From positions 162,714,452 through 162,778,451 of the forward strand of contig NC_085140.1 of NCBI RefSeq assembly GCF_024139115.2: a stretch of DNA of 64,000 bases, given 5' to 3'. Below, in pieces: positions 11,893-22,674 of the stretch (within the stretch, counting starts at the first letter, position 1; each line of letters opens with the position of its first letter). A program made the position numbers and the translations under genes. The stretch comes from Armigeres subalbatus. Taxonomy: Eukaryota > Arthropoda > Insecta > Diptera > Culicidae. Below the pieces are notes generated by a model. The model did not search any database and was not told the DNA's origin. It saw only the letters and a list, made by a program, of their open reading frames with translations.

Positions 11893-12159
11893 ACTTGCAT
11901 TTTATTATGCTGCGCTTATCATTAGGGGTATGACTATTATTAGGAGATATTTCCGTTAAACTTAGTTACACCCATTTCCCCTAAATACACGCGACGCGAT
12001 TCCATCACTTGGGTACTGCGATTATGTCGTCGTTGATATGGAAGCGTAAATGGAACATTGCCTGCAGCGAACCAACGATAGAATCTCGGCGACATCGATG
12101 AAATCGCTTAGGACAGGGGCAACCAAATATTTTTTCAAATATTTTGCAAAAAACTTTTA

Positions 12160-12225
12160 TTTTTTTTTTTATTGTCTTTATTAATGAGGTTTTCGGCCCT
12201 TGACCGGTTCACCTCATAAACAAGA
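12160..12225. repeat. Short dispersed repeat (TTGTCTTTATTA family)
   Basis: TTGTCTTTATTAATGAGG followed by CGGCCCTTGACCGGTTCACCTC recurs as TTGTCTTTATTAGCGAGA plus CAGCCCTAGGCTGGCTCGTCTC at 26683-26734, and inverted at 47085-47130. The T-run before it suggests the reversed tail of a retroposed sequence. Confidence 0.5.
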
Positions 12226-12413
12226 AAACTGGTTGTCATCAAGTGAACCCCTCCCCTTAAACAGTGGACGTCATTTTTGAACGACCCCAATCCATCGTGT
12301 TAGAACCTCTTTTCATCAATATAATTGATGGAAAATCTGTGGATAAGAATAACAAGAATCTCAACAAGGAAAGAACATTAATAAAACGTAATTTTATTTA
12401 TTTCCATGTAAAT

Positions 12414-12663
12414 AATTGACCTTTCCCGTCAACAATTCTATCCCGTTTCATGGTTTCAGTCGATTCTTTGGCTTATTTAAGGTTAACTTTTCCAAAGAAG
12501 CCATATGACGCAGTAAAGCTGAAATAATAAATATGACAGTTGTGCGTTGTTTCCTTATTGAGTGGTATGCCCTTGAAAACGCGAGTACTTTTAAATTTAG
12601 ATTCCGCGAGGAGTGTCCTTAAATAATACAAAGAATAAAAAAAATTGACGGGAAAGGTCAATT
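12414..12663. mobile_element. 250-bp MITE with perfect 19-bp TIRs
   Basis: The first 19 bases, AATTGACCTTTCCCGTCAA, are the exact reverse complement of the last 19 (12645-12663). It interrupts F1 copy a between the TTTCCATG and GTCAAATCTAATC blocks, which are close together in copies b and c. The duplicated target could not be separated from the AATT ends. No coding potential. Confidence 0.8.
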
Positions 12664-13139
12664 GTCAAATCTAATCAATTCACAGTCCTTTTTGATCGAA
12701 ATTGATAAAATGACGGCCTCACACCTCGGGAATCTTGTTCATTGATTTTGTTCCCATGTGCTTCTAAAAATCAAACTCAAAATGTTATAACACTGAAAAC
12801 CGTAAAAAAGAAAAGTGCAGTTTTGTGCAAAGCTTAAATTAGTGCAGCTTGTGAGTAAGCAAAAAAAAGGAAATTAAGGATTTTCGTGCTTGTACGAAGT
12901 ATCAAGCTCAGGATATGCTCCTGGAGCATTGCCTCATACACTCTATTGCAAATCTCAAGCATCTTTCGGAGGAATTTGATGGCGATATTAGGTGATTGTT
13001 CGGGTAACAAGCATTCGAAGGCATCCAAAGACCGCACATCCTCCAAACTACATGAAGTGGGAATGTCCTGGGAGATAGAATACCAAGGTCATAAAGACAG
13101 TAAGTCAAGTAATGGCAGAGGAAGGTAGGTCGCTTTAGG

Positions 13140-14600
13140 GCACACTAAAAAGTGAGTACACCTTCTTGTTTTACTAATATATTACACATAAATCTGCTAG
13201 GAATATTTTCCCTTTGTATACAATGATGCTAGGAATATTTTCTATTTGTATACAATGATACTGACTTTTTAACGTCCTAACACACATTTTGATATATTGT
13301 CAAGCATTCCCAAATATTGTAAATCGATCTCATTTGCTAATACATTCCTACATTGCCATATTGATACAGAAATATTTTCAAACGCTTATTCATACTGTCA
13401 TATATATTCGTTCAATTTCTTATGTCGTCAGATATTTTCATAATATTTCATGTATTCAAAAATAATCGTATATCTTAATTTATTTTGAAGTATTTTAAAA
13501 TATTTTCAAAAATTATAATTTATTTACGAATATTCCCATATATTTCCACATGTTTACTTTAATTTTCATTTAAGATTTGCAAAAAATAAATCACAATCTC
13601 ATTTTTACATTGCTTACATTTACATATCAAATTATACTTTATTTTTTTACAAATATTTCCATATAGTATGAAATTATGTATTTCAAAACTATGTTCTCTT
13701 ATACTAATGTATTTTTGATATATCTTCGAGTATTCTTACATAACTAGTATATTTTAATTTTTTTTTAATTCTGATTGTGGAGCGCCTGCGTCAACTGAGT
13801 TTAACTGTTGTGGTGTTCTTCATTATTTCCTCATATTTCAGCATACTTTAGTGACATATTTTTCTTCTTGGTAGCGCTGCTATTGACTCTTTCAAAAACC
13901 GAATTCTGACATTGTGGACATTGATGTTGAGAAACCAAATCCAGATATTATCTTTCAATACCTCGTGCAAGGTTGATCGCTATCATAGAGTGGCGACAAT
14001 GATTAGTGTAGTCATAACAAGCTCATGCTCGAGCTCATGATCATATTTCCATGTCATAGTTCATTATATTTACATATTTTCATATTCTTATGTTTTTCCT
14101 TCTTATATTTTTATAATTCGATATTTTCATATCTATATAAGTATTCATTCATCATCTTCTTCAATAATTCTGTATTACAACTTGATCTTGACCTGCTTTT
14201 CAGCTCAGTGTTTTCCTGCTCTTTCCTTGGTTAATGATTAATGGAGCTTTTCTATGTCCGCCAATTGCTTGAGTATGTGTCTTGTGTGGCGGGTGGAGTG
14301 AAGGAGCTGTGCCCGAGAAGCTATTACTGGAGATTATTTCCCACCCATATATAAATTTTACATTTCCATATTTTCATATATTCTATTAAATTACAGCATT
14401 ATTATGTTTTCATATTTTCATGATCCTTCTACAATATTTGTACATTCAGAACCGTTGCCGAAACTGTGTGTAATTCTTATGGAACTTTTAGAGAAATGTT
14501 TGAAAATATTTTATATAAGTTGCTTAATATAGATATTATATATAAATTATCAATATTATCACTATGTTCAAAAAACAAATCAGCAGTGGCAAGAACCCTA
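13140..14600. repeat. AT-rich degenerate repeat inside the LINE derivative
   Basis: Dominated by variants of ATATTTTCATATATTT and TATTTCCATAT, with a less AT-rich interruption at about 13770-14040 and 14220-14330. It occupies the place where the LINE coding region would be expected. No gene visible. Confidence 0.45.
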
Positions 14601-14694
14601 GTGGATGTACTCTAAGAGAGTAAAAAGTACACAGAGGATTTACTCGTTAACGTACATAGAATCGTACTCGATAATTCAATCGTGTAGGGGCTTT

Positions 14695-14790
14695 AGGGGC
14701 TTAACCATGCAGTAAGATGCGCGAATATAAAGGAATACCGTGTTGAAGGTGGACAGGTTCGATTTATCCTGGAGGCCGAGGTCCAGTAAT
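14695..14790 (+). repeat. Degenerate tRNA-derived SINE fragment
   Basis: GCAGTAAGATGCGCG, a TAAAGGAATACCGTG segment and GAAGGTGGACAGGTTCGATTT occur in the same order and spacing as in the Feilai-type head at 49760-49825 (box A, loop, box B GGTTCGATT). The rest of the SINE is not recognisable. Confidence 0.5.
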
Positions 14791-16059
14791 AGCAGAATTC
14801 TACAACCGAAAAACCACCTTATTACGTAGTGCTTATACAGGAAGTATTTAGTCTGAGAAAATACAGGAAGTAGTTATTAACGATCAAATTGATGTTTCAG
14901 CGTAATATATTGGAGAACAGTAACCTTCCAGGATTATCTGCCATATCAATAATTTACATAGTCCCTACACATGCTTAAATTTCCCATAAAATATTACTGA
15001 TTTGACTGTAAATATAGGTATGTGATGGGGTTGGGAGGGTGCATAAGGGCATCAATGAATTTACAACTGGACAATGAAATGGTAGCCAATGATTAGAGTC
15101 AAGGAGTCAAGGAAGGAAAATATTAGTCGTTCGCGTCTATTACTTTTATCTCCAACAGTTGTTAACCAGTTGACGCGCCCTTCTTCAAACAAACCATCCC
15201 GTGGAAATCTTGCCAAGTATAGCAAATTTCATTATTCTTTTTGTTGGATCATTTTGCTGGAAGGAGATTCTCATTTTCCCGTGGGTTTCGTGTAAGTGTC
15301 TCTGCTTACAGGTCCACCACCCCCATTTTTGGCCTTCATACAGCAATATGTTGAATTCAAAATCATATTGAAATTTGACCTTACTGTCAAGTGGAACCGC
15401 ATGCAGAGCAAGACTCTAGCCAGGATGGTGGCTAACTACATACATACATACATACATACATACATGTGCTTCTAAAAATCAAACTCATGCAATTTCGTCG
15501 CGAAAAGTAAAACAAATCTTGGCTAATTTATAGGCTGGTTTTCAGATCGGACTACCGGAGAATTCCGACAGGATTGTATTTTAAATCGGGCCAGTTTTCT
15601 ACAACGTAATCCCATAAATCGCGCCCACACATATGGAAGCGAAATTTGCTGACAAGCTCCTGATCTGTAAACACGCCTTAAAGTAAGTACGTGAGGAAAT
15701 CCGAACAAATTTTCCTTCGGTTAGAAACTGTCTTAAACTCGATTTTGTTCAACGGATTTATAAATTATTTTTTAATGTCGTCGTTTTTTACAATGGATGA
15801 TTTCGAAATATTCAGAATCATTCAAAAAGACTGTAAATGATTCTTAATGTTTCGAATAACTTGAGAATTAATCAAGCAAATGGAACCAAATCTGGCATGT
15901 GGAGGTTTTGGAAGGGAAGATATGTTTCTGTGAAGATGCAAAACCCTTCTCCCTTTTAGAAAGGGGTGCTCCCATACAAATGAACCAGACATTTCTGCAT
16001 AACTCGAGAACTATTCAGAGAATAAATCAATTTTAGGCTTAACAAAGTTCGTCGGGTCT

Positions 16060-16495
16060 GCTAGTAAGTAAATAAAAGGCATGTGAATGGTGTTGTTATG
16101 TCAAACGAAAGGTTTCCTTTTCTGCTCCTTAGAACAAATGTGAAAACCGTAATCAAATACGTGTTAGTGACAAAAATTGCTTAATCCACAATAGGAACGC
16201 GTGTGCCAGTTGTAAAACTATTCTAAATTTTGGCTCCTATTATTGTAAATATCATTGTTTTCTTATAATATAACCACTAGTGCGACAACTGGTGCAAAGG
16301 ATGCTAAAAAAATAAGCAAAATCAATTTTTACAGACAGATTATGACTATTGGAGAGTGCATTGTTTCCATCTAATAGATAATGATTAGTCCCAAATCGAT
16401 ATCTGTGATAACAATATGATGTGCCACTTAGTGTATAATGCTACTGTGGAACTCTGCTGTACATAATCTACAAAGAATCTGTTTTTAGATGTCCA
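16060..16495 (-). repeat. Dispersed repeat G, copy a
   Basis: Read on the minus strand, it shares with 24465-26115 the landmarks AAGTGGCACATCA, CCTTTGCACCAGTTG, CACTAGTGG, CCAAAATT(T/A)AGAATAG, GCGTTCCTA, CGGTTTTCACATTTGTTCTAAG, AAACCTT and CACATGCCTTTTATT. No coding capacity. The element class is unknown. Confidence 0.6.
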
Positions 16496-16517
16496 TAGTT
16501 CGTTATCGTTGTAGTTG

Positions 16518-16799
16518 CTAGGCCATATCACCGTGCGTCCATTGTGAATACTTGTCCACATGGTGAATCCAGTGATCGTTGCTTCGTTCGGTTACCATTA
16601 ATCGAAGTACGTTGGAGGAATACCTCCGAGAAGATTTTGTCAGACGTCGCATCAGGCAGCCGTGTCTGTCAGGTGTGTCCCCAAAACGACACCGTACGGA
16701 CTGCGCTTCTGGCGACAGACGAGGGTTTGGTGGAGGGGCTGGGAATCGAACCCATGTCCAGTCGCTTATAGGCGAATTTGAGTAAAGCTCATCGATCAT
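16518..16799 (-). repeat. tRNA-like SINE segment, minus strand
   Basis: On the minus strand, CTGGACATGGGTTCGATTCCCAG contains a perfect Pol III box B (GGTTCGATTCC, complement at 16742-16752), with a T-arm-like stem ATGGG/CCCAG and the following CCCCTCCA acceptor-like end. The 93-codon open frame through it has the WVRFPAPP signature that box B sequences give when translated, so it is not a gene. No box A is adjacent; a possible 5' half lies at 17268-17325. Confidence 0.5.
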
Positions 16800-17267
16800 T
16801 TCGACATCTGGTGGTCGTCACAAGAACCACGAAAAAAGTGTCCTTGGCCAAAAAAGTGCATTGGCAGCATATGGAGGGAGTACGATTTTCGCGTTTTCCG
16901 GTTAATCCAACCATTTATGAAAGCTGAAATAGTCGCAAATTAGAAGAAAATTTTGTTTTCTTTGGGATGAGCTTCCATCCGGTGGGTGCTTGCATATGAT
17001 TTTTCCGATTAAATAGCACATCTCTTGCAGTGCCTCCACCGCACTATCTTGGTTATGTATTCTCGGATTTTTTTTATTCGCGGCCTATTTTGGTGGGATT
17101 CGTCTTCAACAGAAGCTCAAAGATTGTAAGAAGCCATTGCCAGTGGAAAACATGTGACCATATATCAAAAAGTGAAGTAATTTTATGAAGAAAATTTGAT
17201 TTTGAATGTAAATAATCGCTTCTGACGACTTTTCTCCCGAACTCTCGCAGCGCACTCTACCACTGGA

Positions 17268-17325
17268 TCCTTCTCGAATTCGCCTTAAGGCGAACGTGTA
17301 GCCAACTAAACCACGACATCCCCTT
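17268..17325 (-). repeat. tRNA-like 5' half, minus strand
   Basis: The minus strand reads GATGTCGTGGTTTAGTTGGC, a box A-like sequence, followed by CGTTCGCCTTAAGGCGAA, which resembles an anticodon arm. The ATTCGCCT motif also occurs just before the box B segment at 16772-16784. The two may be halves of one SINE separated by about 480 bp of inserted sequence. Confidence 0.35.
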
Positions 17326-17619
17326 GTTCACTCAAACATTTAATGTGGCAACTCAGCCAAGCAAGCCTTTGGCACAGCAGAGTGTGATTGATTCGCACTC
17401 TATACAAATCCGCCCAGCCCGTTGTTGGGGGCATAGAGTGTGATGCTTTCGATTAATAAACAATGTGCACTCGCTTGACTGTGGATATACAACAGTGAAG
17501 CAATGTGAAGATTGGACAAATCAAGCATCCGAAAGATATTCAATTTGCAAAAAAGAGCTAACCGCGGTGGAGGTTGGTACTCGAATTCTGATGGCTTTTC
17601 CGCAAACGTGACTATAAGT

Positions 17620-17691
17620 GGTTTTGTTGTGTAGGGGTTATCACGCCTTTCTATAGAGTAGGAGGTTGAGGGTTCGAGTCCCTCCAAGACA
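17620..17691 (+). repeat. tRNA-derived (tRNA-Val-like) SINE head
   Basis: The 72 nt fold as a tRNA-like shape: acceptor GGTTTTG against CAAGACA (6 of 7 pairs, one G-U), D arm GTG...CAC with GTGTAGGGGTTATCAC very close to animal tRNA-Val, T arm GAGGG-TTCGAGT-CCCTC. The anticodon arm is degraded (CTATA in the loop). It is therefore a tRNA-derived repeat head rather than a working tRNA gene. The minus-strand open frame over it (17400-17687) is an artefact. Confidence 0.6.
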
Positions 17692-18334
17692 CGTGGATTC
17701 TTTTTCGCAAATTTTATATCAATTATTTAACCAAGATATTTAAAAAACATAGTTTTCGTACGGCCGAGTTGCCGAATAATATGCCATTAATTCAAAAAAA
17801 GGTTATCTTTCGACCCGAAAATCGCTTGTTCTCGTCTCACCGAAACGAAAAGTACGAATCCTGCAAATTATCTTAAATTGTTTTCAAAGTGCCTTTACAA
17901 TAAGAATTTTGATAGCGGGGTCCAGTTCTTAACTTGGACGACTTGGACTTTTCGAATCAGTTGAATTATTTGAATTCACGATTAAGGCAAACAACCTCTT
18001 CGAATGTGACCTAAAAGGACATCTTAGTATTCTAAGCAAAATAAGTATCAACTCACTTATCACAAGCAATGATGATTGGATGAGGAGAAAATACAATTTT
18101 ATCGATGCTTTGATGTACACAGGATTTTGTTTTTACACGATTTTTTTTCGCTCGTATTTTTGATCGTGTGACTTCAATTTACCACCAAACTCTTCGCAAC
18201 ATGTTTCAAAAATTGCAGAATAAATCGAAGAAAAATCACATGATAATTAATATGCGTTAAACATTTAGGATGAGTGGAAAATTGAGAAAATGTAATTCGC
18301 GTAAAAACAAAATCCAGTGTAATTAATCTTGAGC

Positions 18335-19340
18335 GAAATATATGGGCGAACGGTGGACCAACTCTTCGCTCAGGATCAATTGTATTTTACACCGATGGTT
18401 CAAAGCTGAACGATCAAGTTGGAGCAGGCTTAACTGGCCCAGGGATAAATAGCTCGATTACCATGGGCAAGTTGCCAACTGTTTTCCATGCTAAAGTTCA
18501 GGGCTATTCTTGAATGCTCTAATTTATGATTAAGCCGAAATTACAGGCATTCAAATATTTGCATAATGTGTGACAGTCAAGCAGCATTGAATGCTTTGAA
18601 ATCAGCAACATGCACATCCAAACTCGTTTGGGAATGTGTTCAGTCACTCCAAACCTTGGGTAGTCGTAACAAAGTGAACCTGTATTGGGTTTCTGGTCAT
18701 TATGGCATTGAATGCAATGAACAAGCTGATATGCTGGCCAGACTTGGTTCATCTCGACAATTCATAGGTCCCGAACCATTTTGTGGTGTATCTGCGTGTT
18801 CTCTTAGAATAGAACTTAAATCTTGGGAACATTCTAAAATAGAGGACATCTGGAAAAACACCTTGATTGCGAGGCAATCTAAACGTTTCATCGCACCAAA
18901 CGCATTTATCACTCGCAAAATTTTAGATCTTTCAAAAAGATCTTAACACATATACAGGTCTTATAACAGGCCATTGCTTGAGCCGATATCACTTGAATCT
19001 GTTAGGAAAACTTCAAGATGATGTATGTCGTTTCTGCGGCACACATGTAGAAGACTCGGAACATCTGTTATGCCATTGTCCGGCAATTTTTAGAAAGAGA
19101 TTACAGTTCTTCAATAGGGGGCTTATAGAACCCTCAGAAGTTTGGAGAACAAGTCCCAATATGGTAGTACGATTCATCAGAACCATAATACCGCATTGGG
19201 ATAACGCTGGTAGTCAAGGAAATGCAATTGCTCTAAATAGTAATGATGCGTCAACTTGACAAAGCTAGATCAAATGGGGCATATATCACAATAGATCTAA
19301 CAAATGGTCGCAGTGATTAAGATACCCAACAGGAAAAAAA
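18335..19340 (+). pseudogene. LINE 3' fragment: RNase H plus zinc-knuckle C-terminus
   Basis: The 3' end of a RNase H-bearing non-LTR element (I/R1/LOA-type by architecture). Translated pieces in order are FYTDGSKLNDQVGAGL (first catalytic Asp), a segment where the expected HAE-type catalytic Glu reads HAKVQ (about 18488-18502) and runs into a stop, CDSQAALNALKSA (second Asp, frame 18566-18946), WVSGHYGIECNEQADMLA (final His/Asp), then after another frameshift CRFCGTHVEDSEHLLCHC (18978-19259), the C-terminal CCHC-like finger. An A-rich run near 19331-19343 may be the tail. The element is 5'-truncated before the reverse transcriptase and inactive. Confidence 0.82.
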
Positions 19341-19344
19341 AAGG

Positions 19345-22260
19345 CAAACAAAGAAAATTCGGAACGAAACGCGAGTATTGAAAACCCATAAGAGTTAAAC
19401 AACGTTAATATACAGGGCAAGTTTGTGTCGCCAGTGCGTCTTTACTTCATATATAAGTGCAATAGAACAACTAACATGATAAAATAACTATGCGAATTTG
19501 AAGAATTAATCAAATTTTTTATTCAAAGTATCAAATCCACATTCAAATGAACTAACTGAGTGAGTAAAATACCAGGTCGATATGTAGTTCATTAAGGATT
19601 GACTGGAACTGTTCTTATCTTTATAGAGATATACGTATATTCTTATTATTATTTCTCGTATATGTTCTCTAATTGAAAACATCAATTAGCTAGCACCCTA
19701 GCGATGACAGGATTTCGCTTATTAACTGAACTAATTGTACACATTGATGTTTGAAAAAAAAAGTATCACTGATGGTCATCCCCATCAAACATGTGCTCAT
19801 TACGTACATATACAGAAGTCGTTACCGGGTCTACATTACGATCGTTTCTGTTTTCTACTTGCTGGAACCCACTCGGGACCCAAATCAGAATCAATCGTAA
19901 ATTCATAAAACTGGAAAGATTTCAACGACCGATATGGCAGCGAACCTTCTTCAAACCGCTCGCGCCTTCACGACTGCGGGGAATGCACACCTACCTACCA
20001 TCGACGAGCTGAGAATAACAATGCTCGAAAGTGTTGCCAACACTATGCTGGCGGCAGGTGGAACGAGGCGGGGCGATGACAATGGATAGAGCACGATTCT
20101 TTCTTGGGTTTCACTTGATGAAGGCACCGATACTCTTCTTTTTAGGTCTTTCTGCATTTCACTTTGGTTTGTGCCATATTAGATGAAAGAAGAAAGTTTG
20201 ATACATGGATAAGGGTTGCAAGGCTTGATGATTTGAAGCAGTGGGACTGTTCTTCTAAAGAATTGAAACCTTGGGCTTTTGGTCATCTTTTTTTCTAACT
20301 AAAAGAAATGACAATATAGATTTTTTGTATGGATGTAGCAAACAAATTAGTTCATTGAATGTACATCTTTTATTCTACTCCGGCTAATATTATAGTGAAA
20401 TTTCTATCCAATGTTGACATGATGGAAGAGAATAAGAAATAATGGGTTTTGTTTTCAACACTAACTATTTTTCCATTTCTGATAACATATTTTTTTACGA
20501 TCAACCATCAACTGTCCAGTTATTAACTTTGATACTTCAAATATATTCTTAAACAACATTAATGTACATTCCGTTGCTGTCCACCATTTCAGAATATCCT
20601 CTGCCATCAAAAATAACGACGAAGATGATGACGGCGATAAAAGCATACATCGTCATTCGAGAACATGGAACGGGCTTCTGCTTCACTCTGTCGCTTTGCT
20701 GAAGTTCGTGCTTATTGAAATGTAAACAGACGGTGCCGCAGACTGACAAACGAACAGACAGATAGATTTACCCACATAGCTGAAGAAAAACCTCGGCAAT
20801 CAATGGCACGGCGGTGGCAGCAGCATCTAACGGTATGAGGTCAAAGTGGCCTCTACCAGGAGAAAGTTGTCTCTAATGATAGATGATCGATCAAGGGTTC
20901 CTTTTTCCCTTGGTGCTGCTTCATGGCGGCGCGGCACCGCCAATGTCGCTGGTGACCCACTTTCCAAGTGATGCACTAAGTGGCACTATTCTCAGACGTA
21001 TGGGTATTCGAGACGGAATACAATGGTGAGAAGTTTGCCCTGAGGGTCTCGGAAAGAATGGGTTCGTTGTGGAAAAGTGGAACCATGATTTGAACTTTGG
21101 AATAATGTTTGAAGGAAATTGTGTATAGATAGCCGCGAGGTAGGTTTGAGATTGAGAGCTACCGGTAACATTTAGGTACAGTATCAACTTCGAATGAGAG
21201 CGTGAATTGCATTTACACGCTGATATTGTTTTGCTTTTTATACAGCTACTGTATTTTATTTAGGTTTATTTGTATGTAGGTTAGGGTGCCAATTGAAATC
21301 GTTTCATGGCTGTCTACAAACTGTATTACTTTGAGAAAAAAGACTTGGATAGTTAAATGTAGATGAATTTTCCCTCGGGAAGTAGTAGCGGCAAGAGCAG
21401 CAGAGCAATCGAGCTGGCGGATTTCCTTGAGGAAAGCATCACTGAAACGCATTTAAACCTGGATCGAACGTCACCTTTCCAGACATGAAAGCTCCGCGCT
21501 TCGACTATTTTCATCAATTTATAACCATTGCAGCACATTCTGAAAAAAAGATTTTTTTTACAGATTTTTATTTTTTTATCCAGGGCAAAAAAAATTTTTT
21601 TTTCGATAACTGTAGAATGCAATGGCCGTTAGAGCCAATTTTCAATAGGAAACAACTAGACCGTCGGCCCCAAATCGGATATTGCTATGTAGTATATCTG
21701 TTTCTTTATCAATAACAATAAGGCAACGTGCACATGAAATACATTGAATTCTCACCTAATAATCAAGAACCATGAGAATAATTATGCTCAGCTCACATAA
21801 TTTTCAAATATAAACAATTTGGTGACTTCAAAAATGAAATTTATATCACATTTTTGAAGTATTAAACTAATAAACAGCATCACCACCATGCACCCATTCC
21901 AATAACATTCAAAAACAGTTAATCCTATGCCTGTTCCTATTTCAATAATACTATTTCCATGGGGCCACTAACTCTAAACTTTTGACAGTATTCAAAAATA
22001 CTAACAAATACTAGCGAAAAATTACGTCGTATCTACGGTTAACTGATCGAAGAGCCCCAGTAGGGAAAGCATAAAACAAAATGCTACCAAGTCGATACAG
22101 TCCACACAGTTTAAGGCAACACATGATTTCAGTCTTCTTTAAATTCCTAAAAAAAACTGAAAAACTATTTCTATTACTATTACTTTTTGAGCAACCATTG
22201 GGGCCCACGTTTTGATTTGATGGTATTAGAAACATAAAATGCGATTTGAAAGTTTTCTAG
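19345..22260. other. About 2.9 kb without recognised repeats or genes
   Basis: Two short coding-like signals are noted but not called as genes. One plus-strand frame (19934-20086) can be read as LPTIDELRITMLESVANTML, helix-like and ending in a TAG. One minus-strand frame (20549-20749, read right to left) contains MYAFIAVIIFVVIF, which looks like a hydrophobic leader. Either could be an exon of a larger gene, or chance. A low-complexity A/T stretch at 21540-21605 is the only simple repeat. Confidence 0.35.
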
Positions 22261-22674
22261 AATCTGTGGAAGGTAGAAATCAGGTGTTTCATATACGGGG
22301 GAGCACTGTGTTTCATCAACTAACTGACAAACGCAATAATAACCGAACTAGCAACCGTTTCATTGTTTGACAAAAACCGTGGATACTAGAAATATCACGA
22401 AATATTATTACGAGACAATGAGTGATATTATCGCAAAGTGCAGAGTTACTTGCCCCTTGACTATTTCCAACATAAGATGCTCACATTCTTACTCGTGTGT
22501 GTACATGCGTAATTGTGGGTAGAACCGACACCAATTTCTGATTTCAAGTGATTATCGGACAGAATTTCGACACACTTTGAATAAACGTTTAATTTCTTGT
22601 GTTTCTAGTCATTTTGTAACTGGCGGAAACGTGTAAGAGTCATAATAAATAGACAACAGCGATGATCACAATTG

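Larger units (their letters stand above)
12780..15462 (+). mobile_element. Non-LTR retrotransposon derivative with (CATA)n tail
   Basis: A 2.7-kb insertion in F1 flanked by a direct duplication of at least 22 bp (12755-12779 and 15463-15487, core GTGCTTCTAAAAATCAAACT). The uninterrupted F1 copy b confirms the pre-insertion sequence. The right end is (CATA)n (about 15436-15462), typical of LINEs with microsatellite tails. The left end looks like a 5' UTR leading into a short coding-like stretch near 12895-12990 that can be read as KYQAQDMLLEHCLIHSIANL, resembling a gag-type N-terminus. The 3' end has a C-terminal-like segment with LLEGDS (about 15245) shared with 17-395. There is no endonuclease or reverse transcriptase, so the centre has been lost or replaced by AT-rich sequence. 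Confidence 0.72.
12325..15895. mobile_element. F1 repeat, copy a, split by a LINE derivative and a MITE
   Basis: The parts 12325-12413, 12664-12779 and 15463-15895 form one continuous sequence when compared with the uninterrupted region 46100-46760 and with 63420-64000: AACAAGAATCTCAACAAGGAAAGAACATTAATAA, then the TTCACAG(T)CCTTTTTGATCG region, the CCCATGTGCTTC region, CAATTTCGTCGCGAAAAG, and the ACTTTAAA...GATTCTTAATGTTTCG end. The left portion present in copies b and c (45556-46090 and 62732-63420) is absent here. No coding capacity. Confidence 0.75.

Noticed and set aside
16518..16799. Functional tRNA gene on the minus strand
   Set aside because: Box B and a T-arm are clear, but no paired acceptor stem or adjacent box A exists.
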